Source: Alistipes sp.
GTDB lineage: Bacteria > Bacteroidota > Bacteroidia > Bacteroidales > Rikenellaceae
Assembly (NCBI GenBank): GCA_017631255.1
Contig: JAGBTP010000042.1
Span: 1 to 58,391, forward strand
DNA: 58,391 bases
Direction: 5' to 3'
Shown: in pieces, positions 36,196-44,181 of the stretch
Layout of the letters: every line of letters begins with the position of its first letter
How positions within the stretch are numbered: position 1 is the first letter of the stretch
Notes under the pieces: generated by a model
Told to the model about the DNA's origin: nothing
Databases searched by the model: none
What the model saw: the letters and a program-made list of their open reading frames with translations, nothing else
Program-made: the position numbers and the translations under genes

Positions 36196-38211
36196 ATGAC
36201 AGATTTTCAGAAAGATATATTGGCAGGTATCCCCGATCCGCTACCAGCAAAGCGCGCCTACGACCCACAGGCCAACCACGCCCCTAAGCGTAAGGATATC
36301 CTAACCGACGAGGAGAAGAAGCTCGCCTTGGCTAACGCCTTGCGCTACTTCCCTGAGAAGCACCACGCAGAGCTCATCCCTGAGTTCTTGGAGGAGCTTA
36401 AGACCTATGGCCGCATCTATATGTATCGCTTGCGCCCTGAGTACGAGATGTATGCTCGCTCTATTGACGAGTATCCAGCACGCTCACGCCAGGCAGCGGC
36501 TATTATGCTTATGATTCAGAACAACCTCGATAAGGCTGTTGCGCAGCACCCTCACGAGCTTATTACCTATGGTGGTAACGGTGCGGTGTTCCAGAACTGG
36601 GCGCAGTATCGCCTCGCGATGAAGTACCTTGCGGAGATGACAGATGAGCAGACCTTGGTTATGTACTCAGGTCACCCATTCGGCCTCTTCCCATCGCATA
36701 AGGATGCTCCTCGTGTGGTTGTTACCAACGGTATGGTTATCCCTAACCACTCGTCGCAGGACGACTGGGAGCGCTTCAACGCCCTTGGCGTGTCGCAGTA
36801 TGGCCAGATGACCGCAGGTTCGTATATGTATATTGGTCCTCAGGGTATCGTTCACGGTACTACCATTACGGTTATGAACGCAGCGCGTAAGCGTATGAAG
36901 GATGGCCAGAAGGATTTGCGTGGTATGTTGTTCGTAACGGCCGGTCTTGGCGGTATGTCGGGTGCTCAGCCTAAGGCGGGTAATATCTCGGGTGTTGTGA
37001 GCATTACTGCCGAGATTAACATCGCAGCGGCGGAGAAGCGTCACCAGCAGGGCTGGGTAGACGAACTCTACTCATCGCTCGACGAGCTTATGCCTCGTGT
37101 TCGCAAGGCTGTGGAGAACAAGGAGGTCGTGTCGTTTGCCTATGTGGGCAATGTTGTGGATCTCTGGGAGAGACTTGCTGAGGAGGATATCAATGTCGAC
37201 CTCGGTTCTGACCAGACATCGCTCCATAACCCTTGGGCTGGTGGTTATTACCCTGTGGGCTACTCGTACGAGGAGTCTAACCGTATGATGGCTGAGGAGC
37301 CTGAGCGCTTCCACGAGTGCGTACGCGAGTCGTTGCGTCGCCATGTGGCTGCGGTCAATAAGCTCACGGCTCGTGGTATGTACTTCTTCGACTACGGTAA
37401 CGCCTTCCTCTTGGAGGCTTCGCGTGCAGGTGCCGATATCCTTAAGGAGGACGGCAAGTTCCGCTATCCATCGTATGTTCAGGATATTATGGGCCCAATG
37501 TTCTTCGACTATGGCTTCGGCCCATTCCGTTGGGTATGTACTTCGGGTAAGGAGGAGGACTTGGAGAAGAGCGATATGATCGCAGCTCAGGTGCTCGAGG
37601 ATATGCTCAAGGATGCTCCTAAGGAGATTCAGGGTCAGCTCGAGGACAACCTCCACTGGATTCGTGAGGCTAAGCAGAATAAGCTCGTCGTGGGCTCTCA
37701 GGCGCGTATCCTCTATGCCGACTCTGAGGGTCGTACACGCATCGCATTGGCCTTCAACGAGGCTATCGAGCGTGGTGAGATTTCGGCACCTATCGTCCTT
37801 GGTCGTGACCATCACGATGTGTCAGGTACTGACTCGCCATATCGTGAGACCTCGAATATTTACGACGGCTCGCAGTTCTGTGCCGATATGGCTGTGCATA
37901 ATGTCATCGGCGACTCGTTCCGCGGTGCTACCTGGGTATCTATCCACAACGGTGGTGGCGTAGGCTGGGGTGAGGTTATCAACGGCGGCTTCGGTATGGT
38001 CATCGACGGCTCGGCAGACTCGGCTCGTCACATCGAGGAGATGTTGCTCTGGGATGTAAACAACGGCATCGCACGCCGCAGCTGGGCGCGTAACGAGGGC
38101 GCTATGTTTGCTATCAAGCGCCAGATGGAGCGCACACCGCTGCTCAAGGTTACATTGCCTAACCTTGCCGATATGGAGCTCATCGAGCGCCTTTACAATG
38201 AAAACAAATAG
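36196..38211 (+). CDS. hutU: Urocanate hydratase
   Basis: 671-residue urocanase, converting urocanate to imidazolone propionate using tightly bound NAD. Family marks: ITYGGNGAVFQNWAQYRL (about 116-133), the SGHPFGLFPSH segment, GGMSGAQPKA, and DVSGTDSPYRET with GVGWGEVINGGFG near the C-terminus. It is longer than the 550-560-residue proteobacterial enzyme and fits the longer class seen in Bacteroidota and animals. Starts 32 bases after ftcD. Confidence 0.95.
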   Translation: MTDFQKDILAGIPDPLPAKRAYDPQANHAPKRKDILTDEEKKLALANALRYFPEKHHAELIPEFLEELKTYGRIYMYRLRPEYEMYARSIDEYPARSRQAAAIMLMIQNNLDKAVAQHPHELITYGGNGAVFQNWAQYRLAMKYLAEMTDEQTLVMYSGHPFGLFPSHKDAPRVVVTNGMVIPNHSSQDDWERFNALGVSQYGQMTAGSYMYIGPQGIVHGTTITVMNAARKRMKDGQKDLRGMLFVTAGLGGMSGAQPKAGNISGVVSITAEINIAAAEKRHQQGWVDELYSSLDELMPRVRKAVENKEVVSFAYVGNVVDLWERLAEEDINVDLGSDQTSLHNPWAGGYYPVGYSYEESNRMMAEEPERFHECVRESLRRHVAAVNKLTARGMYFFDYGNAFLLEASRAGADILKEDGKFRYPSYVQDIMGPMFFDYGFGPFRWVCTSGKEEDLEKSDMIAAQVLEDMLKDAPKEIQGQLEDNLHWIREAKQNKLVVGSQARILYADSEGRTRIALAFNEAIERGEISAPIVLGRDHHDVSGTDSPYRETSNIYDGSQFCADMAVHNVIGDSFRGATWVSIHNGGGVGWGEVINGGFGMVIDGSADSARHIEEMLLWDVNNGIARRSWARNEGAMFAIKRQMERTPLLKVTLPNLADMELIERLYNENK

Positions 38212-38235
38212 TGATAATACTTAAAACGAACTACA

Positions 38236-39726
38236 ATGATTCATTATATTAGTGCAGAGCGACTCAGCATCGCTCGTGTAGAGGAGATTCTCGCTAAGGG
38301 CTACAAGTTGGCCCTTAGCGACGACGCTAAGCAGCGCATCAACCACTGTCGCGAGTATCTCGACCAGAAGACCAAGACCGTAGGTCGTCCTATCTATGGC
38401 GTTACTACCGGTTTCGGCTCGTTGTGCAACATCTCTGTTGAGGAGGAGGGCTTGTCGCAGTTGCAGAAGAACCTTATGATGTCGCACGCCTGCGGTACTG
38501 GCCAGCGTGTGCCATCGGAGATTGCGCGCCTTATGATTTTGCTCAAGGTGCAGTCGCTTTCATACGGCCACTCAGGTGTTCAGCTCATTACCGTTGAGCG
38601 TCTCATCGAGATGTTCAACAACAATATCATCCCTGTGGTCTATGAGCAGGGCTCACTCGGTGCTTCGGGTGACCTCTCTCCACTTGCACATATGTGCTTG
38701 CCACTCCTTGGCCTTGGCCATGTGGAGATCGAGGGCGAGGTTGTTGAGGGTAGCGTGATGATGGAGAAGATGGGCTGGGAGCCTATCACACTCTGCTCTA
38801 AGGAGGGTCTTGCGCTCTTGAATGGTACGCAGTTTATGTCGGCATACGGTGTCTACTCGCTCATCAATGCTAAGCGCCTCAGCAAGTGGGCTGACCACAT
38901 CGGTGCTATGTCACTCGATGCGTTCGACGGCCGTATGGAGCCATTCGAGCACAATGTACACGCCATCCGTCCTCACAACGGACAGATTGAGACTGCGCGC
39001 AACTTCCGTGAAATTTTGTCTGGTAGCGAGATTGGCCAGCAGCCTAAGAAGCATGTTCAGGATCCATATTCGTTCCGCTGTATCCCTCAGGTGCACGGTG
39101 CGTCGAAGGATACCATCGCATATGTTGAGAGCGTACTCGAGACCGAGATTAACTCTGCAACCGACAACCCAACTATCTTCCCAGATAGCGACGAGGTAAT
39201 CTCAGCAGGTAACTTCCACGGTCAGCCTATCGCCTTGGCTATGGACTTCCTTGCTATTGCTGTTGCGGAGCTTGGTAACATTTCGGAGCGTCGTACATAT
39301 AAGCTCATTTCGGGTGCTCGTAACCTGCCTAACTTCCTCGTTGCTAACCCCGGCCTTAACTCTGGCTTTATGATTCCTCAGTACACTGCGGCATCTATCG
39401 TGAGCCAGTCGAAGGGTTTGTGCTGGCCAGCATCGTGCGACTCTATCCCATCGTCACAGGGTCAGGAGGATCATGTAAGTATGGGTTCGAATGCCGCTAC
39501 TAAGCTCTGGAAGGTTGTTCAGAATACTGAGCGCGTGCTCGCTATCGAGCTTATGAACTCGGCACAGGCGTTGGAGTTCCGCCGCCCATTGCGTTCATCG
39601 GCATCGGTTGAGGCTATGTTCGAGGCTTACCGCAAGGTCGTGCCATTCGTTGATAACGATACGGTAATGTACCCACACATTGCTACATCGGTTAACTTCC
39701 TTAACGACTATGAGCCTACTCGTTAA
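38236..39726 (+). CDS. hutH: Histidine ammonia-lyase
   Basis: 496-residue enzyme of the aromatic amino acid lyase family, removing ammonia from L-histidine to give urocanate. The self-made MIO cofactor comes from A143-S144-G145 in GSLGASGDLSP. Other marks: the GVTTGFGSL loop with the catalytic tyrosine just before it (YGVTTGFG) and QEDHVSMGSNAA near 415. Its last 17 bases overlap hutI in another frame. Length is usual (about 500). Confidence 0.96.
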   Translation: MIHYISAERLSIARVEEILAKGYKLALSDDAKQRINHCREYLDQKTKTVGRPIYGVTTGFGSLCNISVEEEGLSQLQKNLMMSHACGTGQRVPSEIARLMILLKVQSLSYGHSGVQLITVERLIEMFNNNIIPVVYEQGSLGASGDLSPLAHMCLPLLGLGHVEIEGEVVEGSVMMEKMGWEPITLCSKEGLALLNGTQFMSAYGVYSLINAKRLSKWADHIGAMSLDAFDGRMEPFEHNVHAIRPHNGQIETARNFREILSGSEIGQQPKKHVQDPYSFRCIPQVHGASKDTIAYVESVLETEINSATDNPTIFPDSDEVISAGNFHGQPIALAMDFLAIAVAELGNISERRTYKLISGARNLPNFLVANPGLNSGFMIPQYTAASIVSQSKGLCWPASCDSIPSSQGQEDHVSMGSNAATKLWKVVQNTERVLAIELMNSAQALEFRRPLRSSASVEAMFEAYRKVVPFVDNDTVMYPHIATSVNFLNDYEPTR

Positions 39727-40951
39727 AAATATAGGTACTATCGTCGGCATCGACGAGAGCGGCCGCCTCAAGGTCGAGGGCAAGGCTATGGCCGACATTG
39801 CGACCCTGGAGAATGCGTGGCTTCTCGCCGAGGATGGTAGAATTAAGGACTATGGTACTATGGAGTCTCTCCCTGAGTGCGATGGCTGCGAGGTCATCGA
39901 CGCTCAGGGCGGGTGGCTCTTCCCATCGTTCTGCGACTCGCATACCCATATCGTCTTTGCGGGTAGCCGTGAGCAGGAGTTCCTCGATAAGATTAACGGC
40001 CTCTCGTACGAGGAGATAGCTAAGCGTGGTGGCGGCATCCTTAACTCTGCCGACCGTCTGCACGATACCTCGGAGGATGAGTTGTATAATCAGGCTATGG
40101 AGCGCGTGCGCGAGATTATGGCTATGGGTACGGGTCTTGTCGAGATTAAGTCGGGCTATGGCCTCACGCTTGAGGACGAGCTTAAAATCTTGCGCGTCAT
40201 CCGTCGTATCAAGGAGACGGCGCCTATCGAGGTGAGGGCTACCTTCCTCGGTGCTCACGCCGTTGGTCGTGCATATAGGGGTCGTCAGGCCGAATATGTC
40301 GACCATGTATGTAACGATATGATTCCTGCCGTGGCGAAGGAGGGTCTTGCCGACTTTGTCGATGTGTTCTGCGATAAGGGCTTCTTCACCGTTGAGGAGA
40401 CGGCGAAGATTATGACCGAGGGTGCGAAGTATGGACTCAGGGCTAAGATTCACGCCAACGAGTTGGCTATATCTGGCGGCGTGGAGATTGGCGTGGAGCA
40501 CAAGGCTTTGTCTGTTGATCACCTCGAGTCTATGGGCGACGAGCAGGTTGAGGCACTGCGTGGCAGCGATACTATGCCTACGATGCTGCCTGGCTGCGCC
40601 TTCTTCCTCGGTATTGGGTACCCACCAGCGCGTAAGATGATTGACTCGGGCTTGGCTGTGGCGTTGGCTTCGGATTTCAATCCTGGTACCGCTCCTTCGG
40701 GCAATATGCGCTTCGTGGTGTCGCTCGCATCTATCAAGATGAAGATGACTCCTGCTGAGGCTCTCAACGCTGCTACGCTCAACAGCGCTGCGGCAATGGG
40801 CGAGAGTAAGGACTTTGGCTCGATTACACGCGGTAAGGTGGCTAACTTCTACCTTACTAAGCCGTTGCCATCGCTGGCCTACCTGCCTTATGCGCACCAG
40901 ACTCCTGTTATTAAACAGGTGATACTCAAGGGAAAACAAGTAAATTTTTAA
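39710..40951 (+). CDS. hutI: Imidazolonepropionase
   Basis: 413-residue amidohydrolase opening the imidazolone ring to give formiminoglutamate. Start at ATG 39710, inside the end of hutH; this gives the normal N-terminus SLLVKNIGTIVGID. Metal and substrate residues: DSHTHIVFAG (about 78-87), GAHAVG, IHANELAISGGVEIG and SDFNPGTAPSGN. The overlap suggests translational coupling with hutH. Confidence 0.95.
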   Translation: MSLLVKNIGTIVGIDESGRLKVEGKAMADIATLENAWLLAEDGRIKDYGTMESLPECDGCEVIDAQGGWLFPSFCDSHTHIVFAGSREQEFLDKINGLSYEEIAKRGGGILNSADRLHDTSEDELYNQAMERVREIMAMGTGLVEIKSGYGLTLEDELKILRVIRRIKETAPIEVRATFLGAHAVGRAYRGRQAEYVDHVCNDMIPAVAKEGLADFVDVFCDKGFFTVEETAKIMTEGAKYGLRAKIHANELAISGGVEIGVEHKALSVDHLESMGDEQVEALRGSDTMPTMLPGCAFFLGIGYPPARKMIDSGLAVALASDFNPGTAPSGNMRFVVSLASIKMKMTPAEALNAATLNSAAAMGESKDFGSITRGKVANFYLTKPLPSLAYLPYAHQTPVIKQVILKGKQVNF

Positions 40952-40954
40952 GCT

Positions 40955-41590
40955 ATGAGAAAGTTGTTCAAATCTGTAATTGCACTTATGGTTGCCCTAT
41001 CGGCAGTCGGTTGCTGCGCTTCGGAGTGCGGCCCTAAGAAGGAGTGTTCGAAGGAGGAGGCTGTCATCGAGACTATTATGACGCGCCGCTCTATCCGTAG
41101 CTATAAGGAGGAACCCGTATGTCGTGAGCAGATGGCTAAAATTGTCGAGTGCGGCATCTATGCTCCAAGTGCTATGAATATGCAGCCTTGGGCCGTAAGA
41201 GTTGTTGATAGCAAGGAGTTTATCGATGGCGTTACCGCTGTGGCACTTCAGCAGAACCCTAAGATGGGTGAGCAGGAGGGCTTCCGTAACTTCTTCCGCA
41301 ATGCTCCAACTGTGGTCTTTGTTGCCTGCCCAGAGGTTAGTTATAGCGGCGAGTACGACTCAGGTCTTCTCTCGCAGAATATGATGCTTGCAGCGTGGAG
41401 TATGGGCGTAGGCTCGTGCTGCCTCGGTAGCGTTGTTCCCGTTATGGCATCTGAGGAGGCTAAGCCTTACCTCGAGATGTTGCAGCTCCCTGAGGGTTAC
41501 AAGCTATTGGTAGCTATCGCTTTCGGTTATCCTGATTGCGAGATCCCAGAGGCGCCAGAGAGAGACGCGACAAAGGTGATGTTCCTATAA
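40955..41590 (+). CDS. Nitroreductase-family lipoprotein
   Basis: 211-residue flavin (FMN) reductase of the nitroreductase family with an N-terminal lipoprotein signal (KSVIALMVALSAVGC, cysteine near 20), followed by more cysteines (CCASECGPKKEC). The core starts near 35: IMTRRSIRSYKEEPV and APSAMNMQPWAV contain the usual FMN-phosphate and FMN-ring contacts; the GVGSCCLGSV loop is typical. Most family members are cytoplasmic, so an exported lipid anchor is uncommon. It starts three bases after hutI and ends the operon. A link to histidine breakdown is not obvious. Confidence 0.88.
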   Translation: MRKLFKSVIALMVALSAVGCCASECGPKKECSKEEAVIETIMTRRSIRSYKEEPVCREQMAKIVECGIYAPSAMNMQPWAVRVVDSKEFIDGVTAVALQQNPKMGEQEGFRNFFRNAPTVVFVACPEVSYSGEYDSGLLSQNMMLAAWSMGVGSCCLGSVVPVMASEEAKPYLEMLQLPEGYKLLVAIAFGYPDCEIPEAPERDATKVMFL

Positions 41591-41601
41591 TATTGAAGCT
41601 C

Positions 41602-41704
41602 TAACAAGGCTATCTTGGCGTTGCGCTCGCTCTCAAATTGCTTGTTTACGCCTCAGTAAACTCTGCATTTTCGAGCTTCGTGCGCCTAAAATTAGCTCTT
41701 GTTA
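41602..41704. repeat. 103-bp imperfect palindromic intergenic element
   Basis: One long imperfect hairpin. Outer arms TAACAAGGCTA (41602-41612) and TAGCTCTTGTTA (41693-41704) pair with one bulge; a middle block GGCG/CGCC (41617-41620 with 41683-41686) pairs; the centre is GTTTAC-GCCTCA-GTAAAC (41644-41661), a perfect 6-bp stem. No coding sequence lies inside. It looks like a REP- or MITE-type interspersed element, but only one copy is in this window. Confidence 0.6.
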
Positions 41705-41723
41705 TACAACTTTCCCACAAAAT

Positions 41724-41765
41724 GGGGGCTGTCAACTGAAATTTGTTGACGGCCCCTTATTGTTT
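41724..41765 (+). terminator. Terminator of the hut operon
   Basis: GGGGCTGTCAAC (41725-41736) pairs with GTTGACGGCCCC (41745-41756) with one G-U pair and an 8-base loop, followed by TTATTGTTT. Confidence 0.85.
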
Positions 41766-41841
41766 ACCCCTGGTCCATGGCGAAAATGGGGGCTATGTGG
41801 TGGCGATGTAAATGAGTGATATCGTTTTTTGGTTGATAAAT

Positions 41842-41872
41842 ATTGGCGTTCCAACTTTTTTTCCTATCTTTG
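41842..41872 (+). promoter_or_regulatory. Promoter of the steroid-reductase cluster
   Basis: ATTG at 41842-41845, 19-base spacer, TATCTTTG at 41865-41872, followed by CACGATTA. Transcription would start near 41878, giving a leader of about 220 bases before the first gene. Confidence 0.8.
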
Positions 41873-42004
41873 CACGATTATTTTCCATAGTGTTCGACAA
41901 TCCGCATAGGGTCAAGAGACGAAGAACGATGCAAAGGGTATAAATTGGTAAGGCTCAGTGGGTAAAAGTAACACAAAAAGGGCGATAATGACCACTATCA
42001 CGCT

Positions 42005-42094
42005 ATGCTGAAGGGCCTTGGGCGGTGGATGCCGATGGCGGCAGAGGTGCGGCGTGGTGGAAGTAGTAAAATTGGAGCATTAACTAAAACTTAG
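42005..42094 (+). CDS. Possible 29-residue leader peptide
   Basis: An ATG at 42005 opens 29 codons, ending six bases before the start of the 5-alpha-reductase-like gene. The predicted peptide is basic and glycine-rich (MLKGLGRWMPMAAEVRRGG...). Position could allow ribosome delivery to the next start codon. No homology is recognised and it may be chance. Confidence 0.15.
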   Translation: MLKGLGRWMPMAAEVRRGGSSKIGALTKT

Positions 42095-42100
42095 ATAAAT

Positions 42101-42883
42101 ATGTTTTCGGAATTGATATCGTTGGAGTGCTACAACATTTTCCTTGCTGTTATGGCGGCGATTGCCCTCGTGGTATTCGTGGCATTGTACTTCGTGGAGG
42201 CGGGCTATGGCTACCTCTTTAACCCAAAGTATGGCTTCCCAGTGCCAAACAAGGTGGGCTGGGTGCTTATGGAGTCGCCCGTATTTTTCGCTATGGCAGC
42301 GTTGTGGTACCTCTCGGACTATGGTATGCAGGCAGCTCCGTTGGTTCTGTTCTTGATGTTCGAGTTGCACTACTTCCAGCGCTCGTTCATCTTCCCAATG
42401 CTTATGCGTGGTAACTCGAAGATGCCTATCGGTATCGTGCTTATGGGTATGATCTTCAATACGCTCAACGCCGTAATGCAGGGCGGCTGGATATTCTACT
42501 ATGCCCCAGAGATGGGCTACTACGATGGTTGGATGTCGAAGCCATACATCTATATCGGCGCAGCGGTATTCCTCTTTGGTATGGTGACAAACATCCACTC
42601 GGACTATGTTATCCGTCACCTTCGCAAGCCAGGCGACACGAAGCACTACATCCCTAAGGGTGGTATGTTCCGCTTCGTATCATCGGCTAACTACTTCGGC
42701 GAGTTTATGGAGTGGGTGGGCTTTGCCATCGCTTCGTGGTCGGTGGCGGGCGTTGTCTTTGCGTGGTGGACATTTGCTAACCTCGGTCCTCGTTCGGCGT
42801 CGCTCTATAAGCGCTACGAGAAGGAGTTTGGCGAGGAGTTTACCAAGCTCGGCAGAAAGCGCATCATCCCATTCATTTACTAA
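42101..42883 (+). CDS. Steroid 5-alpha-reductase homologue (3-oxo-5-alpha-steroid 4-dehydrogenase family)
   Basis: 260-residue integral membrane enzyme with about seven helices, the same length as animal SRD5A1/2. It would reduce the delta-4 double bond of a 3-keto steroid with NADPH to the flat 5-alpha (allo) form. From memory of SRD5A1, the C-terminal 100 residues align strikingly: NIHSDYVIRHLRKPGD, then GGMFRFVSSANYFGEFMEW, GFAIASWS and the ending RKRIIPFIY. Active-site candidates are E58 in MESP (SRD5A has QELP) and Y91 in LHYFQRSF. First gene of a three-enzyme run, 45 bases before the flavin reductase. The gut setting points to bile acids or steroid hormones as substrates; that is inference. 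Confidence 0.9.
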   Translation: MFSELISLECYNIFLAVMAAIALVVFVALYFVEAGYGYLFNPKYGFPVPNKVGWVLMESPVFFAMAALWYLSDYGMQAAPLVLFLMFELHYFQRSFIFPMLMRGNSKMPIGIVLMGMIFNTLNAVMQGGWIFYYAPEMGYYDGWMSKPYIYIGAAVFLFGMVTNIHSDYVIRHLRKPGDTKHYIPKGGMFRFVSSANYFGEFMEWVGFAIASWSVAGVVFAWWTFANLGPRSASLYKRYEKEFGEEFTKLGRKRIIPFIY

Positions 42884-42928
42884 TCGGCCACAGGCCATTT
42901 ATGGAGAAACAAACAATTATCTAAAGAT

Positions 42929-44176
42929 ATGGAAGATAAGAAGAGTCTTCAGGATTCGAAACTTTTTACGCCCTACAAGATTGGTAGCGTTACGCTGCGT
43001 AACCGCGTAATTCGCTCAGCGGCATTCGAGTCTATGGGTCGTGACTTTGGCCCTACACAGGCACTTAAGGACTATCATGTGAGCGTTGCTCGTGGTGGTG
43101 TGGGTATGACCACCGTAGCCTACGCATCTATAAACCGTAGCGGTATCTCGTTCAACAAGCAGCTATGGCTTCGTGACGAGATCGTGCCACAGCTTCGTGA
43201 CCTTACCGATGCGGTGCATAAGGAGGGTGCTGCGGTAGCCATCCAGCTTGGTCACTGCGGTAATATGACACATTGGTCGACTGCGGGCAGCTTCCCAGTG
43301 TCGGCATCTAATGGCTTTAACCTCTACTCGCCAACCTTCCACCGCCGTATGAGCCACGCAGAGATTAAGCAGTTCGCTAAGGACTTCGGCACAGCAGTGG
43401 AGACGGCATATAACGCAGGCTTCGACTCGGTGGAGGTGCACGCAGGTCACGGTTACCTCATCTCGCAGTTCCTCTCGCCCTATACTAACCACCGTCGTGA
43501 TGAGTATGGTGGCTCGCTCGAGAATCGTATGCGCTTTATGAATATGTGCCTCGAGGAGGTTGTCAACGCTGCGCGTAAGAGGGGTATGGGTGTGCTCGTA
43601 AAACACAATATGGAGGATGGCTTCAAGAGCGGTATCCAGGTGCCAGAGTCTATCGAGATTGCTAAGCAGATTGAGACATTCGGTGTTGATGGCATCGTGC
43701 TCTCGTCTGGCTTCGTGTCTAAGGCTCCTATGGCAGTTATGCGTGGTCGCATCCCAACAAAGACTATGGGCTACTATATGGGCTGGAACGAGTGGTTGCA
43801 GAAAATTGTTGTTTCTCTCTTCGGCCAGTGGCTTATCAAGCAGTATGACTTCGAGGAGTGCTACTTCTTGGAGAATGCAAAGAAGTTCCGCGCAGCACTT
43901 AAGGGTCCTCTCGTATATGTCGGTGGCCTTGTGTCGCGTGAGGGTATCGAGCGTGTCCTCGACGAGGGCTTTGAACTTGTGCAGATGGCGCGTGCGCTGG
44001 TCAACGACCCAGCGTTTGTGAATAAACTTAAGGAGGGTGATATCTCTACTCGTAGCGGCTGCGACCATCGTGACTATTGTATGGCGCGTATGTACTCGGT
44101 AGATATGCAGTGCTGCCACAACTGCAAGGAGCATATTCCTGAGCGCTTGTGGAAGGAGATTAATAAGATTAAGTAG
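42929..44176 (+). CDS. Old-yellow-enzyme family flavin reductase, probable 3-ketosteroid 5-beta-reductase/dehydrogenase
   Basis: 415-residue NADH:flavin oxidoreductase. An FMN TIM barrel covers about 10-370: KIGSVTLRNRVIRSA, IQLGHCGNMTHWS, the catalytic pair H171/H174 in EVHAGHGYLISQFLSP, and the DEYGGSLENRMRF signature. The C-terminus has a cysteine cluster (CDHRDYC, then QCCHNC) that resembles but does not equal the [4Fe-4S] motif of 2,4-dienoyl-CoA reductase relatives; the second FAD/NADH domain of those enzymes is absent. Place between a 5-alpha-reductase homologue and a short-chain dehydrogenase suggests delta-4/5-beta oxidation or reduction of a 3-keto steroid, as described for gut Bacteroidetes bile-acid clusters. 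Confidence 0.85.
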   Translation: MEDKKSLQDSKLFTPYKIGSVTLRNRVIRSAAFESMGRDFGPTQALKDYHVSVARGGVGMTTVAYASINRSGISFNKQLWLRDEIVPQLRDLTDAVHKEGAAVAIQLGHCGNMTHWSTAGSFPVSASNGFNLYSPTFHRRMSHAEIKQFAKDFGTAVETAYNAGFDSVEVHAGHGYLISQFLSPYTNHRRDEYGGSLENRMRFMNMCLEEVVNAARKRGMGVLVKHNMEDGFKSGIQVPESIEIAKQIETFGVDGIVLSSGFVSKAPMAVMRGRIPTKTMGYYMGWNEWLQKIVVSLFGQWLIKQYDFEECYFLENAKKFRAALKGPLVYVGGLVSREGIERVLDEGFELVQMARALVNDPAFVNKLKEGDISTRSGCDHRDYCMARMYSVDMQCCHNCKEHIPERLWKEINKIK

Positions 44177-44181
44177 ACGGT

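Larger units (their letters stand above)
41591..42100. other. Intergenic region between hut operon and steroid cluster
   Basis: About 510 bases holding, in order, a long palindromic element (41602-41704), the terminator of the hut operon (41724-41765), about 75 bases with nothing evident, a strong promoter (41842-41872) and a leader of roughly 220 bases before the 5-alpha-reductase-like gene. The leader contains small hairpins (for example TGCCG-ATGG-CGGCA at 42030-42043) and a 29-codon open frame (42005-42094). I do not recognise any known riboswitch or small RNA there. Confidence 0.6.

Noticed and set aside
41988..42011. Seven-codon Thr/Ile-rich frame as an attenuation leader peptide
   Set aside because: Very short, no adjoining terminator/antiterminator pair, and the downstream genes are not amino-acid biosynthesis genes.
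41873..42100. Known structured RNA (6S, tmRNA, RNase P RNA, SRP RNA, common riboswitches)
   Set aside because: I compared by eye with the conserved boxes I remember and none is present; the leader remains unassigned.
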